This document shows, one piece after another, positions 25,516 through 34,287 of a stretch of DNA of 64,000 nucleotides. The notes under the pieces are model-generated. The model was not told where the DNA came from. It did not search any database and saw only the letters and a list, made by a program, of their open reading frames with translations. Made by a program: the position numbers and the translations under genes. The stretch's first letter is position 1; the number at the start of each line of letters is the position of its first letter. The DNA is from Candidatus Nanosynbacter sp. TM7-076 (GTDB lineage Bacteria > Patescibacteriota > Saccharimonadia > Saccharimonadales > Saccharimonadaceae). Location of the stretch: the NCBI RefSeq assembly GCF_022828325.1, contig NZ_JAJQJS010000004.1, forward strand, positions 1 through 64,000. The letters run 5' to 3'.

Positions 25516-26070
25516 ATGTTCGACACAAACCCTTATGAAGAAAAAATGAATGCAGCGTTTAGCTTTTTTCAAGATGAATTGAAGAAGGTGCGAACAGGCA
25601 GGGCGCACGCTGGAATGCTCGACGGCGTTATGGTTGAGGCTTACGGTTCAAAAATGCCGCTTAATCAGGTTGCAAACGTAACCGCTCCAGAGGCACAAAT
25701 GTTGTTAGTTACGCCATTTGACCCGAGTAACATTACGGCAATTTCTTCTGCAATTCGCGATAACCAAAGCCTAGGTTTTAATCCGTCTGACGATGGGCGA
25801 GTAGTTCGCGTTCCAGTTCCAGCTTTGACGGAAGAGCGTCGCCACCAACTGGTGAAACAGGTTAGCGAGAAGGTTGAGGAGGCTCGAATTGCGATGCGTA
25901 ATATTCGCCAAGACGCTCTTAAGGACGCTAAGCGAATGAAGGATAATAAAGAGCTGAGCGAAGACGATTTGAAGCGTGTAGAGAAAGAGATTGACGGCTT
26001 AATGAGCAAGATGCAGACGCAAATTGACGAGGCGTTTAAGGCGAAAGAAAAGGACGTCTTAACCGTTTAA
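25516..26070 (+). CDS. frr: Ribosome-recycling factor
   Basis: A 184-residue RRF. It splits post-termination ribosomes with EF-G. KVRTGRAHAGMLDGV and VRVPVPALTEERRHQLVKQV are family signatures. GGAGG precedes the ATG and TATAAT lies near 25485. The next gene starts inside the stop codon (TAATG). pyrH, usually just upstream, is missing. Confidence 0.96.
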   Translation: MFDTNPYEEKMNAAFSFFQDELKKVRTGRAHAGMLDGVMVEAYGSKMPLNQVANVTAPEAQMLLVTPFDPSNITAISSAIRDNQSLGFNPSDDGRVVRVPVPALTEERRHQLVKQVSEKVEEARIAMRNIRQDALKDAKRMKDNKELSEDDLKRVEKEIDGLMSKMQTQIDEAFKAKEKDVLTV

Positions 26071-26498
26071 TGAGTGAAACTTTTGCCGATAAAGTGAAGG
26101 CGTTGAATTTGCCGTTGGATCAAATTATTGTTATTGGTAGCGGGATTTTGGATCAATTGGGGATTCGTCCAGCTAGTGATATTGATCTTGCGGCGAGTTC
26201 TGATTTGATGAAAAAGCTCTCCGAGGAAAGTGGCGATTGGCTTAAAAAGTTTGATGACAATCAGCGTTTTTATTTTGTAAAAGATGATGGTTCGGCTGAA
26301 GTTTGGGACGGCTGGGAGTTTGATGGGCAGGCTGTTAGCTATGACGATTTGCTTGATTATGCGGTGAAATATGATTGCGTGAGGTTTGTTGATTTGGAAT
26401 TTCTGCGCAAATGGAAGAGCTGGCGTGGACGTGAAAAAGACGTACGAGATGTTGAGTTAATTGATGAATGGAGGGCGAATAATGAGCGAAAATGCTAA
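26070..26498 (+). CDS. Nucleotidyltransferase-like protein
   Basis: A 142-residue protein. GSG at 23-25 and SDIDL at 36-40 match the G-S/G...D-x-D pattern of the Pol-beta-type nucleotidyltransferase fold. The end reads WRGREKDVRDVELIDEW, like the KDxxDIxLL helix of AbiEii/MNT-type proteins. The substrate is unknown. It starts in the frr stop codon and its end overlaps uppS by 17 bases, so it is translationally coupled in an essential operon, at a place where other bacteria have no such gene. Confidence 0.65.
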   Translation: MSETFADKVKALNLPLDQIIVIGSGILDQLGIRPASDIDLAASSDLMKKLSEESGDWLKKFDDNQRFYFVKDDGSAEVWDGWEFDGQAVSYDDLLDYAVKYDCVRFVDLEFLRKWKSWRGREKDVRDVELIDEWRANNERKC

Positions 26499-27177
26499 TT
26501 TGCCGCGGCATATCGGGTTTATTGTTGATGGAAATCGGCGGTGGGCAAAGCAGCATGGCTTGCCGACATACGAAGGACATCTGGCGGGATATAACGCGCT
26601 AAAAGACGTGGCGCTGGAGGTTCTTCATCGAGGCGTGAAATATGCGAGCGCTTATGTTTTTAGTACGGAAAACTGGAAGCGGTCAGAGGAAGAAGTCCGG
26701 CATTTGATGAAATTGCTATTGAACATATTGAAGGCTGACCTGCCGATATTTATTGAAAACGAGGTTCGCTTGAGGGTTGTTGGGTCTAGGGAAGGCTTGT
26801 CGGATCAATTGATCAAAGCGATTGACGAAGCCGAGGAGAAAACTGCCAATCTGAAAAATGGAGAATTGGTTTTATGCTTAAATTATGGCGGGCATTTGGA
26901 GATTGCTGATGCGGTTAAAAAAATTGTTCAATCTGGAGTTTCTCCTGAGGAAATTACGCCTGAGTTGATTGCTCAGAATATATACGCGCCAGAGGTGCCG
27001 CCATGTGATTTGATTGTTAGAACTTCTAGTGAACAGCGGCTCAGCAACTTTATGTTGTGGCGATCAGCGTACAGTGAGTTGATGTTTATTGAGAAAAATT
27101 GGCCAGACATGACAACGGATGACGTGTCGGTGATTTTAGAGGAATATGCTAATCGGAATAGGCGGTTTGGAAAATGA
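26482..27177 (+). CDS. uppS: Undecaprenyl diphosphate synthase
   Basis: A 231-residue cis-prenyltransferase making the C55 lipid carrier of cell-wall synthesis. IGFIVDGNRRWAKQHGL carries the catalytic Asp16. The C-terminal RTSSEQRLSNFMLW and the acidic ending motif are conserved. ATG 26482 is chosen because GGAGG lies just upstream. It overlaps the preceding gene. dxr is absent next door, so the isoprenoid precursor may come from elsewhere. Confidence 0.95.
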   Translation: MSENANLPRHIGFIVDGNRRWAKQHGLPTYEGHLAGYNALKDVALEVLHRGVKYASAYVFSTENWKRSEEEVRHLMKLLLNILKADLPIFIENEVRLRVVGSREGLSDQLIKAIDEAEEKTANLKNGELVLCLNYGGHLEIADAVKKIVQSGVSPEEITPELIAQNIYAPEVPPCDLIVRTSSEQRLSNFMLWRSAYSELMFIEKNWPDMTTDDVSVILEEYANRNRRFGK

Positions 27178-28334
27178 TTATTTGGGGAGTACTTTTAGGG
27201 CTATTTGTTCTCATTTTATTGGTGGTTTTGCATGAATTAGGTCATGCTATTGTCGCCAAGAGAAACGGCGTTAAGGTTGAGGAATTCGGAGTCGGATTTC
27301 CGCCTGCCGCAAAAAAATGGAAAGTAAAGCGAAATTTCTTAGGTGAAAACGTAACGTTTAGCCTGAATTGGCTGCCGCTTGGTGGATTTGTCAGATTGAA
27401 AGGTGAATACGATTCCGCAAAAGGCGAGGGCACATATGGCGGATCGACGTTTTGGGTGAAGACGAAAATATTGCTGGCTGGCGTCGTGATGAACTGGATA
27501 ACTGCGATTGTTTTGTTCACGATTCTTGCAGTAATTGGCATGCCGAAAATCCTGTCGAACCAAGTTCAATTGCCGTTTGATACAGAGGTTAGGCGTTCGC
27601 CGGTGGCGATAGCGAAAGTTACGCCAGGTTCGCCTGCTGATAAAGCTGGACTTAAGATCAATGATCAATTGGTGCAAATAAATGATCAGCCACTTACAGA
27701 GGCGGGAAAGTTGCCAATTGTAACGAAGGAAAATACTGGCAAAAAAATCAACGTCAAGTACAGGCGTGATGGCAAAGAGTCGGCTGTTGACGTCCAGTTG
27801 AATGATGAAAAGTCCGTGAAGGGAAGCGGATATTTGGGTGTTATTCCGGGGCAGACGGAGAAAATGTATAGCACCTGGTCGGCGCCTATTGTGGGTGTGG
27901 CGACTACTGGGCAATTGTCATATGAAACTATCAAAGGCGTTGGTGTGTTATTGGTAAAAACCGTGCACGGATCAATCGGACAAATATTTGGTTCCGCGGA
28001 ATCAAAAGAATCTGCACGAGCTGATTTGGCCTCTGTCAGCGGGAGCGTAGCAGGACCAATTGGCATACTGGGTGTATTATTCCCGTCAGTTGTCAGTTCT
28101 GGAATTGAGTACATCATTTTCGTGGCGGCGTTAATCTCGCTGACGCTGGCAGTGATGAACATTTTACCAATCCCAGCGCTTGATGGTGGTCGCTGGTTCA
28201 CGATGGCAATTTTCCGCTTATTTAAGAAAGATCTGACGAAAGAGCGTGAAGAAAATATTCAGGCAACCGGTATGTTGATTCTATTAATCTTAACAATTTT
28301 GGTGACGATCAGTGATGTTGGAAAACTCTTCTAA
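27174..28334 (+). CDS. rseP: Site-2 intramembrane zinc protease RseP
   Basis: A 386-residue membrane protease. HELGH at 20-24 is the zinc motif in the first helix. A PDZ domain (VTPGSPADKAGLKINDQLVQ) lies near 145-215. NILPIPALDGG near the C-terminus gives the third ligand Asp. Such enzymes cleave transmembrane segments of anti-sigma factors or signal-peptide remnants. It overlaps uppS by four bases. cdsA and dxr, which usually lie between the two, are missing. Confidence 0.94.
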   Translation: MIIWGVLLGLFVLILLVVLHELGHAIVAKRNGVKVEEFGVGFPPAAKKWKVKRNFLGENVTFSLNWLPLGGFVRLKGEYDSAKGEGTYGGSTFWVKTKILLAGVVMNWITAIVLFTILAVIGMPKILSNQVQLPFDTEVRRSPVAIAKVTPGSPADKAGLKINDQLVQINDQPLTEAGKLPIVTKENTGKKINVKYRRDGKESAVDVQLNDEKSVKGSGYLGVIPGQTEKMYSTWSAPIVGVATTGQLSYETIKGVGVLLVKTVHGSIGQIFGSAESKESARADLASVSGSVAGPIGILGVLFPSVVSSGIEYIIFVAALISLTLAVMNILPIPALDGGRWFTMAIFRLFKKDLTKEREENIQATGMLILLILTILVTISDVGKLF

Positions 28335-29121
28335 GAAAATAAAAAACCGCAAATGGTGGCTGATTTTGGCGCTCCCAGCTTGGGTTTATGGCGTATTTTT
28401 GGCGGTGGAAGTTATTGTTTCATTGGCGGTCGGTGCTTTGATAAAAATCGGTGTGCCACTCAATTCTGTGAATCCAGTTATTTCTAACACGGTGCTTTCG
28501 GTTGTTGTATATATTTTGTCGCTAATTGTCGTGATTGGTGTTCCGTTTTTGGTTAAGAAGCGCCGAACAACTTTGAGTAATTTGGGTGTAAATGACTGGC
28601 CAACGTTTTTGGAAATATTTATTTCTCCATTCGCTTTTGTGGCGTACTTTTTACTAACAATGGTTACAATGAGCATTGCCAGAGTTGTTTTCTTAGTGGA
28701 TATGCAACAAAAGCAAGCTATACCGTTCAGTCAGAGTATGCTGGCGACTCATTGGCAATTTATCATGGCGTTTGTTGTGTTGGTGGTGCTGGCGCCGATT
28801 GTTGAGGAACTTTTGTATCGCGGATATCTTTATGGCAAGTTGCGCAATTCTTTCTCGATTTGGCTATCAATTATCGTAACGAGCATAGCATTTGGCCTGG
28901 CGCATCTTTGGGTTGGTCCAGATTCACCATTGCAATGGGCGGTGGCAATTGATACATTTACTTTAAGCCTGGTGATGTGTGCGACCAGGGAATACACTGG
29001 CGCAATTTGGGTGCCGATTGTGATGCATATGGCGAAAAACGGAATAGCTTTTTATTTCTTGTTTGTCAATACGGGCGCAATTAATCAGACAGAATCGTTA
29101 TTGCCATTTATATTTATGTAA
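28315..29121 (+). CDS. CPBP-family intramembrane metalloprotease
   Basis: A 268-residue protein with about seven membrane helices. The three ABI/CPBP motifs are present: EELLYRGYLYGKLR, GLAHLWVG and MHMAKNG. Members cleave prenylated or membrane proteins and some protect against bacteriocins. ATG 28315 is taken; GTG 28312 is also possible. It overlaps rseP by 20 bases and sits 11 bases before proS. Confidence 0.88.
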   Translation: MLENSSKKIKNRKWWLILALPAWVYGVFLAVEVIVSLAVGALIKIGVPLNSVNPVISNTVLSVVVYILSLIVVIGVPFLVKKRRTTLSNLGVNDWPTFLEIFISPFAFVAYFLLTMVTMSIARVVFLVDMQQKQAIPFSQSMLATHWQFIMAFVVLVVLAPIVEELLYRGYLYGKLRNSFSIWLSIIVTSIAFGLAHLWVGPDSPLQWAVAIDTFTLSLVMCATREYTGAIWVPIVMHMAKNGIAFYFLFVNTGAINQTESLLPFIFM

Positions 29122-29132
29122 AGGAGAGAACT

Positions 29133-30380
29133 ATGCGAATGACACAACTTTTTACTAGAACTTTGAAGCAGGCGCCAGCTGGCGAGGTTGCACGAAACGC
29201 CCAGCTTTTGATTCGTGCTGGCTACGTGCATAAAACGATGGCGGGTGTGTATTCGTTTTTGCCGTTGGGTTTGAGAGTTCTTGAGAATATTAAGCAAATT
29301 GTTCGCGAGGAAATGGACAAGGTTAATAGCCAGGAATTGGTGATGAGTACTTTGCAGCGAAAGGAATTGTGGCAAGAGACCGGTCGCTGGAGTGATGAAT
29401 TGGTCGACGTTTGGTTTAAGTCTAAATTGCAAGACGGCACGGATATAGGCTTTGGTTGGACGCACGAGGAGCCGATTGTTGATCTTCTTCGCAATTACTT
29501 AAAGAGCTACAAAGATTTGCCAATTAGCGTTTATCAATTCCAGAATAAATTGCGAAATGAGCTTCGCGCTAAGAGTGGAATTATGCGTGGTCGTGAATTT
29601 GTGATGAAGGATATGTATTCGATTCACGACAGCAAGGAGAGTTTGGGTAATTATTACAATTCAGTCATCGAGGCATATAAGCGTTGTTATGACCGATTTG
29701 GGATTGGCGATGAAACATATGTGACGTTTGCTTCTGGCGGCGCTTTCACGAAGTTTAGTCATGAGTTTCAGACGATTTGCGATGCTGGTGAGGATTATAT
29801 TTATTTGCATCGTGGTAAAAATATCGCTGTTAATGAGGAAGTTTTGGACGAGGCAATTGAGGAGCTTGGCGTCGATCGTAGTGAATTGGAAAAAGTGAAA
29901 ACTGCTGAAGTTGGCAATATCTTTAATTTCGGCACGCAGAAATCCGAAGAAATGAAGTTAGTGTTTACCGACGCCGAAGGTAAAGAGCGATACGCTTATA
30001 TGGGAAGCTATGGCATTGGAATTACGCGAGTTATGGGCGTGATTGTTGAGAAGTTCGCTGATGATAAAGGTTTGGTTTGGCCGGAAAATATTGCGCCGTT
30101 TAAGGTTCATATTGTGGCAATTGGTGAAAAAGGGCAGGAATTGGCGGGCAAGTTTTACGACGAGCTAGCTAACAGCGGCGTCGATGCGCTGCTTGATGAT
30201 CGCGACGAGCGTCCAGGCGTGAAATTTGCTGATGCTGAACTTATGGGTTTGCCGTGGCGGATAACGATAGGCGATCGAGCGATTGACGGTGATGGCTTGT
30301 TTGAATTGACGGAACGAGCAACTGGCGAAACGCGAAAAATGGATTATCAGCAATTGATGGATTTTTGCTTGAGTCGGTAA
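29133..30380 (+). CDS. proS: Prolyl-tRNA synthetase, short form without editing insertion
   Basis: A 415-residue class II synthetase. Motif 1 region is AGVYSFLPLGLRV, motif 2 is RGREFVMKDMYSIH and motif 3 is GSYGIGITRVMG. The C-terminal anticodon domain reads PFKVHIVAIG. The usual bacterial enzyme has an inserted editing domain of about 170 residues between motifs 2 and 3; here the gap is too short, so cis editing is absent. AAGGAG lies six bases before the ATG. Confidence 0.95.
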   Translation: MRMTQLFTRTLKQAPAGEVARNAQLLIRAGYVHKTMAGVYSFLPLGLRVLENIKQIVREEMDKVNSQELVMSTLQRKELWQETGRWSDELVDVWFKSKLQDGTDIGFGWTHEEPIVDLLRNYLKSYKDLPISVYQFQNKLRNELRAKSGIMRGREFVMKDMYSIHDSKESLGNYYNSVIEAYKRCYDRFGIGDETYVTFASGGAFTKFSHEFQTICDAGEDYIYLHRGKNIAVNEEVLDEAIEELGVDRSELEKVKTAEVGNIFNFGTQKSEEMKLVFTDAEGKERYAYMGSYGIGITRVMGVIVEKFADDKGLVWPENIAPFKVHIVAIGEKGQELAGKFYDELANSGVDALLDDRDERPGVKFADAELMGLPWRITIGDRAIDGDGLFELTERATGETRKMDYQQLMDFCLSR

Positions 30381-30391
30381 GGCTGATCATA

Positions 30392-30420
30392 TTGACATAA
30401 TAAATAGCGATTGATATACT
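30392..30420 (+). promoter_or_regulatory. Promoter of greA
   Basis: TTGACA (30392-30397), 17 bases, TATACT (30415-30420). The transcript would have a leader of about 86 bases. Confidence 0.75.
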
Positions 30421-30449
30421 CAGATAGACTTAATTAAGACTAATTAAAA

Positions 30450-30465
30450 ACACTATATTTAGTGT
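30450..30465 (+). promoter_or_regulatory. Hairpin in the greA leader
   Basis: ACACTA and TAGTGT pair around a TATT loop. A second small stem (CTAC/GTAG) lies just before the ribosome site AGGAGG. The leader also repeats AAGACTAAT. A regulatory role is possible but unproven. Confidence 0.35.
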
Positions 30466-30512
30466 AGATCGTAAGACTAATACCACTACATACAGTAGAG
30501 GAGGAAATTTTT

Positions 30513-30968
30513 ATGAAAAAAACTTATCAAATTACAGAAACTGGAAAGGCTGATTTAGAAAAAGAATTGGCAGAGTTGAAGGGTCGACGCGGCGAGATTG
30601 CTGAAAAAATTGCGGCAGCACGAGATTTTGGCGACTTGAGCGAAAACGCGGAATACGACGCTGCGCGCGAAGAGCAAGGTTTGGTGGAAACGCGAATTTT
30701 GGAAATTGAAGATATTCTGCAGAACGCCGAAATTATTAAATCCAGCGGTAGCTCAAGCGTTGGTTTGGGCAGTACAGTTGAATTGCAATGTCCAGAAAGA
30801 ACCGTATCTTACACAGTGGTTGGACCAGTTGAAGCAGATCCGTTGGCTGGACGAATCTCAGATCAGTCGCCAATTGGTAAAGAATTGATTGGTAAGAAAA
30901 TCGGTGATGAAGTAACGATTAAGACGCCAAAAGCCGAAATTACTTACATTATTAAGTCGATATCTTAA
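30513..30968 (+). CDS. greA: Transcription elongation factor GreA
   Basis: A 151-residue factor that stimulates transcript cleavage in backtracked RNA polymerase. The N-terminal coiled coil carries the acidic tip FGDLSENAEYDAAREEQG; the C-terminal FKBP-like domain contains VVGPVEADPLAGRIS and SPIGKELIGKKIGDEV. AGGAGG supports the start. lysS follows, the common greA-lysS pairing, but lysS has its own -10. Confidence 0.95.
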   Translation: MKKTYQITETGKADLEKELAELKGRRGEIAEKIAAARDFGDLSENAEYDAAREEQGLVETRILEIEDILQNAEIIKSSGSSSVGLGSTVELQCPERTVSYTVVGPVEADPLAGRISDQSPIGKELIGKKIGDEVTIKTPKAEITYIIKSIS

Positions 30969-31014
30969 GTCTGGCGAGATCTGTAGCGTATAATGTGCTA
31001 TAATTATCTCTGTT

Positions 31015-32517
31015 ATGGCCACATTACAAGATTATCGAAACGAACGACTACGAAAACTGGAAACATTACGTCAATTAGGCGTTGAACCATATCCGGCAAA
31101 ATCAGAACGAACTCACACTTGTGCTGAGGTTTTGTCTAAGTATGATGAGCTAGCTGGTAAGGGAGTTGTTGTTGCGGGTCGTGTGGCGTCTATTCGCAGT
31201 TTTGGCAAATTGGCGTTTATTAAATTACGCGATCAATCTGGTGATGTGCAGCTTTATCTTCAGCGTGATGACGTGGCGGAATTAGATGCTGCGCGCGGTG
31301 TGCTTGGAATGAAGCAGCTTAAATTGCTAGATACAGGCGATTTTATTGAGGCGAAGGGCGTAATGACCACCACGCAAACGGGCGAAAAATCCGTTGGTGT
31401 ACACGAACTTAGATTGTTGACTAAATCGTTAAGGCCAATGCCAGAAAAATTAGAGAATAAGGAAGAGCGCTTGCGTCGACGTTATGTTGATATGAACGTC
31501 AATCCTGAAGTTCGCGAGCGGTTCATTCGCCGAAGTAAGTTTTGGCAGGCAACGCGAGATTATTTGAATAGTCATGGATTCATTGAGATTAATGTTCCTG
31601 TTTTGGAGCACACCACTGGCGGTGCGGACGCAAACCCATTTGTGACGCATATGGATGCGCTGGGCGATCAGCAGTTTTATCTGCGAATTAGCCACGAATT
31701 GCCATTGAAGCGATTGATTGGCGCTGGATTTGAGAAAGTTTATGACCTCGGTCCGCGTTTTCGTAATGAAAATTATTCGGACGAGCATTTGCCAGAGCAT
31801 ATTGCTATGGAATGGTACGCGGCTTACTGGGACTGGAAGCAGGGAATGCGTTTTATGGAGTCGATGTATAAAGATGTGCTTCAGAAGACTTTTGGCACCT
31901 TGCAATTCCAATTGGGCAAGTTCAACGTTGATATGAGCGGCGAGTGGGAAGTCTGGGATTATGCTGAAGTTATTCGCAAGCACTACGGAATCGACGTTTA
32001 TAATACGACAATTGAAGAAGTTGCCGCTAAACTGAAAGAATATAATTTGGAAGTCGAAAAAACCGATTCTATTCCGCGCAGCATTGATAAATTATGGAAG
32101 AATATTCGTAAAGATGTTGCTGGTCCGGTTTGGTTGGTGAACACGCCGAAGTTTATTAGTCCGTTGTCAAAGACTAATCCGGAAAATCCAGAGACGGTGG
32201 AGCGTTTTCAGCCGGTGATCGCTGGTTCAGAATTGGGCAATGGATTCTCTGAGCTGAATGATCCGATTGACCAGCTGAATCGTTTCCTTGAGCAGCAGCA
32301 AATGCGTGACGCTGGTGATGAGGAGGCGATGATGCTTGATATTGATTACGTCGAGATGTTGGAATATGGAATGCCGCCGGCTTGTGGTTGGGGATATTCT
32401 GAAAGGGTATTCTGGATTTTCGAGGGCGTTACGGCGCGTGAAGGTGTGCCGTTCCCGCAGCTTAAGAGTGAAATTGACGAAACAACTCGGACAATTTATC
32501 CGCAAGTCAACTTGTAA
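31015..32517 (+). CDS. lysS: Lysyl-tRNA synthetase, class II
   Basis: A 500-residue enzyme. The N-terminal OB fold binds the anticodon (GVVVAGRVASIRSFGKLAF). The class II core has FRNENYSDEHLPEHIAMEWY (motif 2) and the C-terminal motif 3 region. TGC-TATAAT (30999-31004) lies ten bases from the ATG and no ribosome site is visible, so the mRNA is probably leaderless. Confidence 0.96.
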   Translation: MATLQDYRNERLRKLETLRQLGVEPYPAKSERTHTCAEVLSKYDELAGKGVVVAGRVASIRSFGKLAFIKLRDQSGDVQLYLQRDDVAELDAARGVLGMKQLKLLDTGDFIEAKGVMTTTQTGEKSVGVHELRLLTKSLRPMPEKLENKEERLRRRYVDMNVNPEVRERFIRRSKFWQATRDYLNSHGFIEINVPVLEHTTGGADANPFVTHMDALGDQQFYLRISHELPLKRLIGAGFEKVYDLGPRFRNENYSDEHLPEHIAMEWYAAYWDWKQGMRFMESMYKDVLQKTFGTLQFQLGKFNVDMSGEWEVWDYAEVIRKHYGIDVYNTTIEEVAAKLKEYNLEVEKTDSIPRSIDKLWKNIRKDVAGPVWLVNTPKFISPLSKTNPENPETVERFQPVIAGSELGNGFSELNDPIDQLNRFLEQQQMRDAGDEEAMMLDIDYVEMLEYGMPPACGWGYSERVFWIFEGVTAREGVPFPQLKSEIDETTRTIYPQVNL

Positions 32518-32536
32518 TTTTGCTATAATTAAAGAT

Positions 32537-32614
32537 ATGGATTTTTTATTGGAGTTATTTTCTGGCAGGCTGTTTTTAGTTGTGATTAGGAATAGAGGTT
32601 GTAATTATGTCTGA
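32537..32614 (+). CDS. Candidate 25-residue leader peptide before the CNNM gene
   Basis: TGC-TATAAT at 32524-32529 lies seven bases before ATG 32537. The frame gives MDFLLELFSGRLFLVVIRNR plus five residues and ends at 32614, overlapping the CNNM start at 32607. The arrangement suggests translational coupling. It may equally be an untranslated leader; no family is known. Confidence 0.4.
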   Translation: MDFLLELFSGRLFLVVIRNRGCNYV

Positions 32615-33560
32615 TATTTTATTATGGCTGGCGGCGGCTGTTTTATTGGCGCTTTCTGGGCTATTTTCCGGTCTGAATATTGGTCTAATGATGGCGCGAC
32701 CTGATGATTTGAAGCGAAAAGCCAGGCAAGGCGACAAAATTGCGGCGCGAGTGTATCGATATCGAAAAGACGGCTATTATTTGATTTTCTGTATTTTGCT
32801 CGGCAATGTCGGCGTGAATACCGCGATGTCGATTTTGCTTGGCAATATGACGAATGGCGTGGTTGGCGGCTTGATTGCGACGCTTCTTATCACGATGTTT
32901 GGCGAGATTTTGCCGCAGGCGATTTTCTCACAGCGTGGATATCGATTTGTGCGATATTTCTTTTGGCTGCTTGATGTGATTTACGTACTATTTTGGCCGC
33001 TTGCTCAGCCGATGTCGAAATTGTTGAATCGCTGGTTGGGTAAGGAAACGCCGCAATTATATTCTCACCAGGAGCTGGAGGAGATTATTCACGAGCACGC
33101 CGTCAGGTCTGATAGTCCGGTTGATTATGACGAAAGTCGCATTGCTGCGGGAGCGCTGCAGTTTAGTAAAAAGACGGCTGGCGATTTGGTTACGCCGATG
33201 AGCGAGGTTTTTGTCGTGGATTTGGATGACGAGCTGGATGCGACTCTACTAGCTCAGATTAAGCACGCTGGACATTCGCGAATTCCGGTTCAATCTGACG
33301 GGGAATTGGTCGGAGTTTTATACGTGAAGGATGTAGTTGGACGAGATTTGCCGTTGCCAATTAGCCAATTGTACCGCGATAAAATTTACGATATTGACAA
33401 GAGGTCGCGCCTGGATACGGTCTTAAGTCGATTCATTCAAACGCGGAATCATTTGTTTGTGGTGATGGATGATGAGGCGGAGCTGGGAATTATTACGCTG
33501 GAAGACGTGATTGAAGAGATTCTGGACCAAGAGATTGAAGATGAGTATGATGAGGAATAA
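32607..33560 (+). CDS. CNNM/DUF21 membrane protein with CBS pair
   Basis: A 317-residue protein. The DUF21 membrane domain has three or four helices in residues 1-150 (LFSGLNIGLMMARPDDLKRK). A pair of CBS domains follows at about 185-310 (VTPMSEVFVVDLDDELDATL, HSRIPVQSDGELVGVLYVKD and LFVVMDDEAELGIITLEDVI). Relatives move or sense divalent cations such as Mg. The C-terminal CorC/HlyC domain is missing. The ribosome site is weak (AGAGG). Confidence 0.88.
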   Translation: MSDILLWLAAAVLLALSGLFSGLNIGLMMARPDDLKRKARQGDKIAARVYRYRKDGYYLIFCILLGNVGVNTAMSILLGNMTNGVVGGLIATLLITMFGEILPQAIFSQRGYRFVRYFFWLLDVIYVLFWPLAQPMSKLLNRWLGKETPQLYSHQELEEIIHEHAVRSDSPVDYDESRIAAGALQFSKKTAGDLVTPMSEVFVVDLDDELDATLLAQIKHAGHSRIPVQSDGELVGVLYVKDVVGRDLPLPISQLYRDKIYDIDKRSRLDTVLSRFIQTRNHLFVVMDDEAELGIITLEDVIEEILDQEIEDEYDEE

Positions 33561-33583
33561 GATTAAATTGAGGAGGTCATAAA

Positions 33584-34234
33584 ATGTCTGAAAAATATAA
33601 TAATGGAGTGCCTGATAGATTACGACAAGTTACAGCCGAGACAATGTCTCCCGAAGTGCTATACACACTCGATACTTATCCGGACGTATCGCCACAGGAT
33701 GTGATGTATATTGATGAGTCTAGAGCAGAGGGGAGTGGTCGTCTAATTATCAGTAAAGGACAGTCTGTTAAGTTGCTTAAGGAGGCTGATCTGTCTACTT
33801 CTGATCTGGTGATATTGATGAGCGTATGGCAGAGAAATGACCAAGGTGATTTGTGTCGTGGTATTGTCGCCGATTGTCGATTTTATAGCGGACGCTTTGA
33901 TGTTGAGTATGGCGACGAAGAGATTGATGATTACGATGGAGTTGATGATGAAGTCTACAATAAGGACGACGAGCAGGTTATCTCTGCAGTAATTGATTAC
34001 GGAGATGATAGAGAAGTCAAGATTTGGGGAGATCCGATGTTTTTTGATGCCGCTAGATATATGGCTGGTTTGGTAGATAATGAGTCGATAGAAAATAATG
34101 GAGTTTCCGCGGGTGATCGTGAGATTCAGGACAGCGTGAACGACGACGGGTTGCGGGAGCGTGTGAGCACTGAGCCTTTTTATAGGCGCGCGCTTAATGG
34201 CTTGGCAAAGATAGTTAAAGCTAAGCGAAAATAG
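33584..34234 (+). CDS. Acidic orphan protein, function unknown
   Basis: A 216-residue soluble protein with a strongly acidic stretch at about 105-150 (DEEIDDYDGVDDEVYNKDDE). It has no signal peptide and no membrane helix. The N-terminal 100 residues look folded (SVKLLKEADLSTSDLVILMS). It is not recognised. A strong AGGAGG site precedes it, unlike most neighbours. It follows the CNNM gene after 23 bases and may be co-transcribed. Confidence 0.7.
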   Translation: MSEKYNNGVPDRLRQVTAETMSPEVLYTLDTYPDVSPQDVMYIDESRAEGSGRLIISKGQSVKLLKEADLSTSDLVILMSVWQRNDQGDLCRGIVADCRFYSGRFDVEYGDEEIDDYDGVDDEVYNKDDEQVISAVIDYGDDREVKIWGDPMFFDAARYMAGLVDNESIENNGVSAGDREIQDSVNDDGLRERVSTEPFYRRALNGLAKIVKAKRK

Positions 34235-34287
34235 CGATTCCTAAGCTGACGGAATTTGTGATTTTTGAATATTTTTTCAAAAATACC

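Noticed and set aside
25426-25608. N-terminal extension of recF of about 60 residues
   Set aside because: It overlaps the promoter and the start of frr, has no RecF-like sequence, and a -10 element lies directly before GTG 25425.
27988-28004. Palindrome TTCCGCGGAA inside rseP
   Set aside because: A ten-base palindrome in coding sequence with no nearby promoter; expected by chance in a window of this size.
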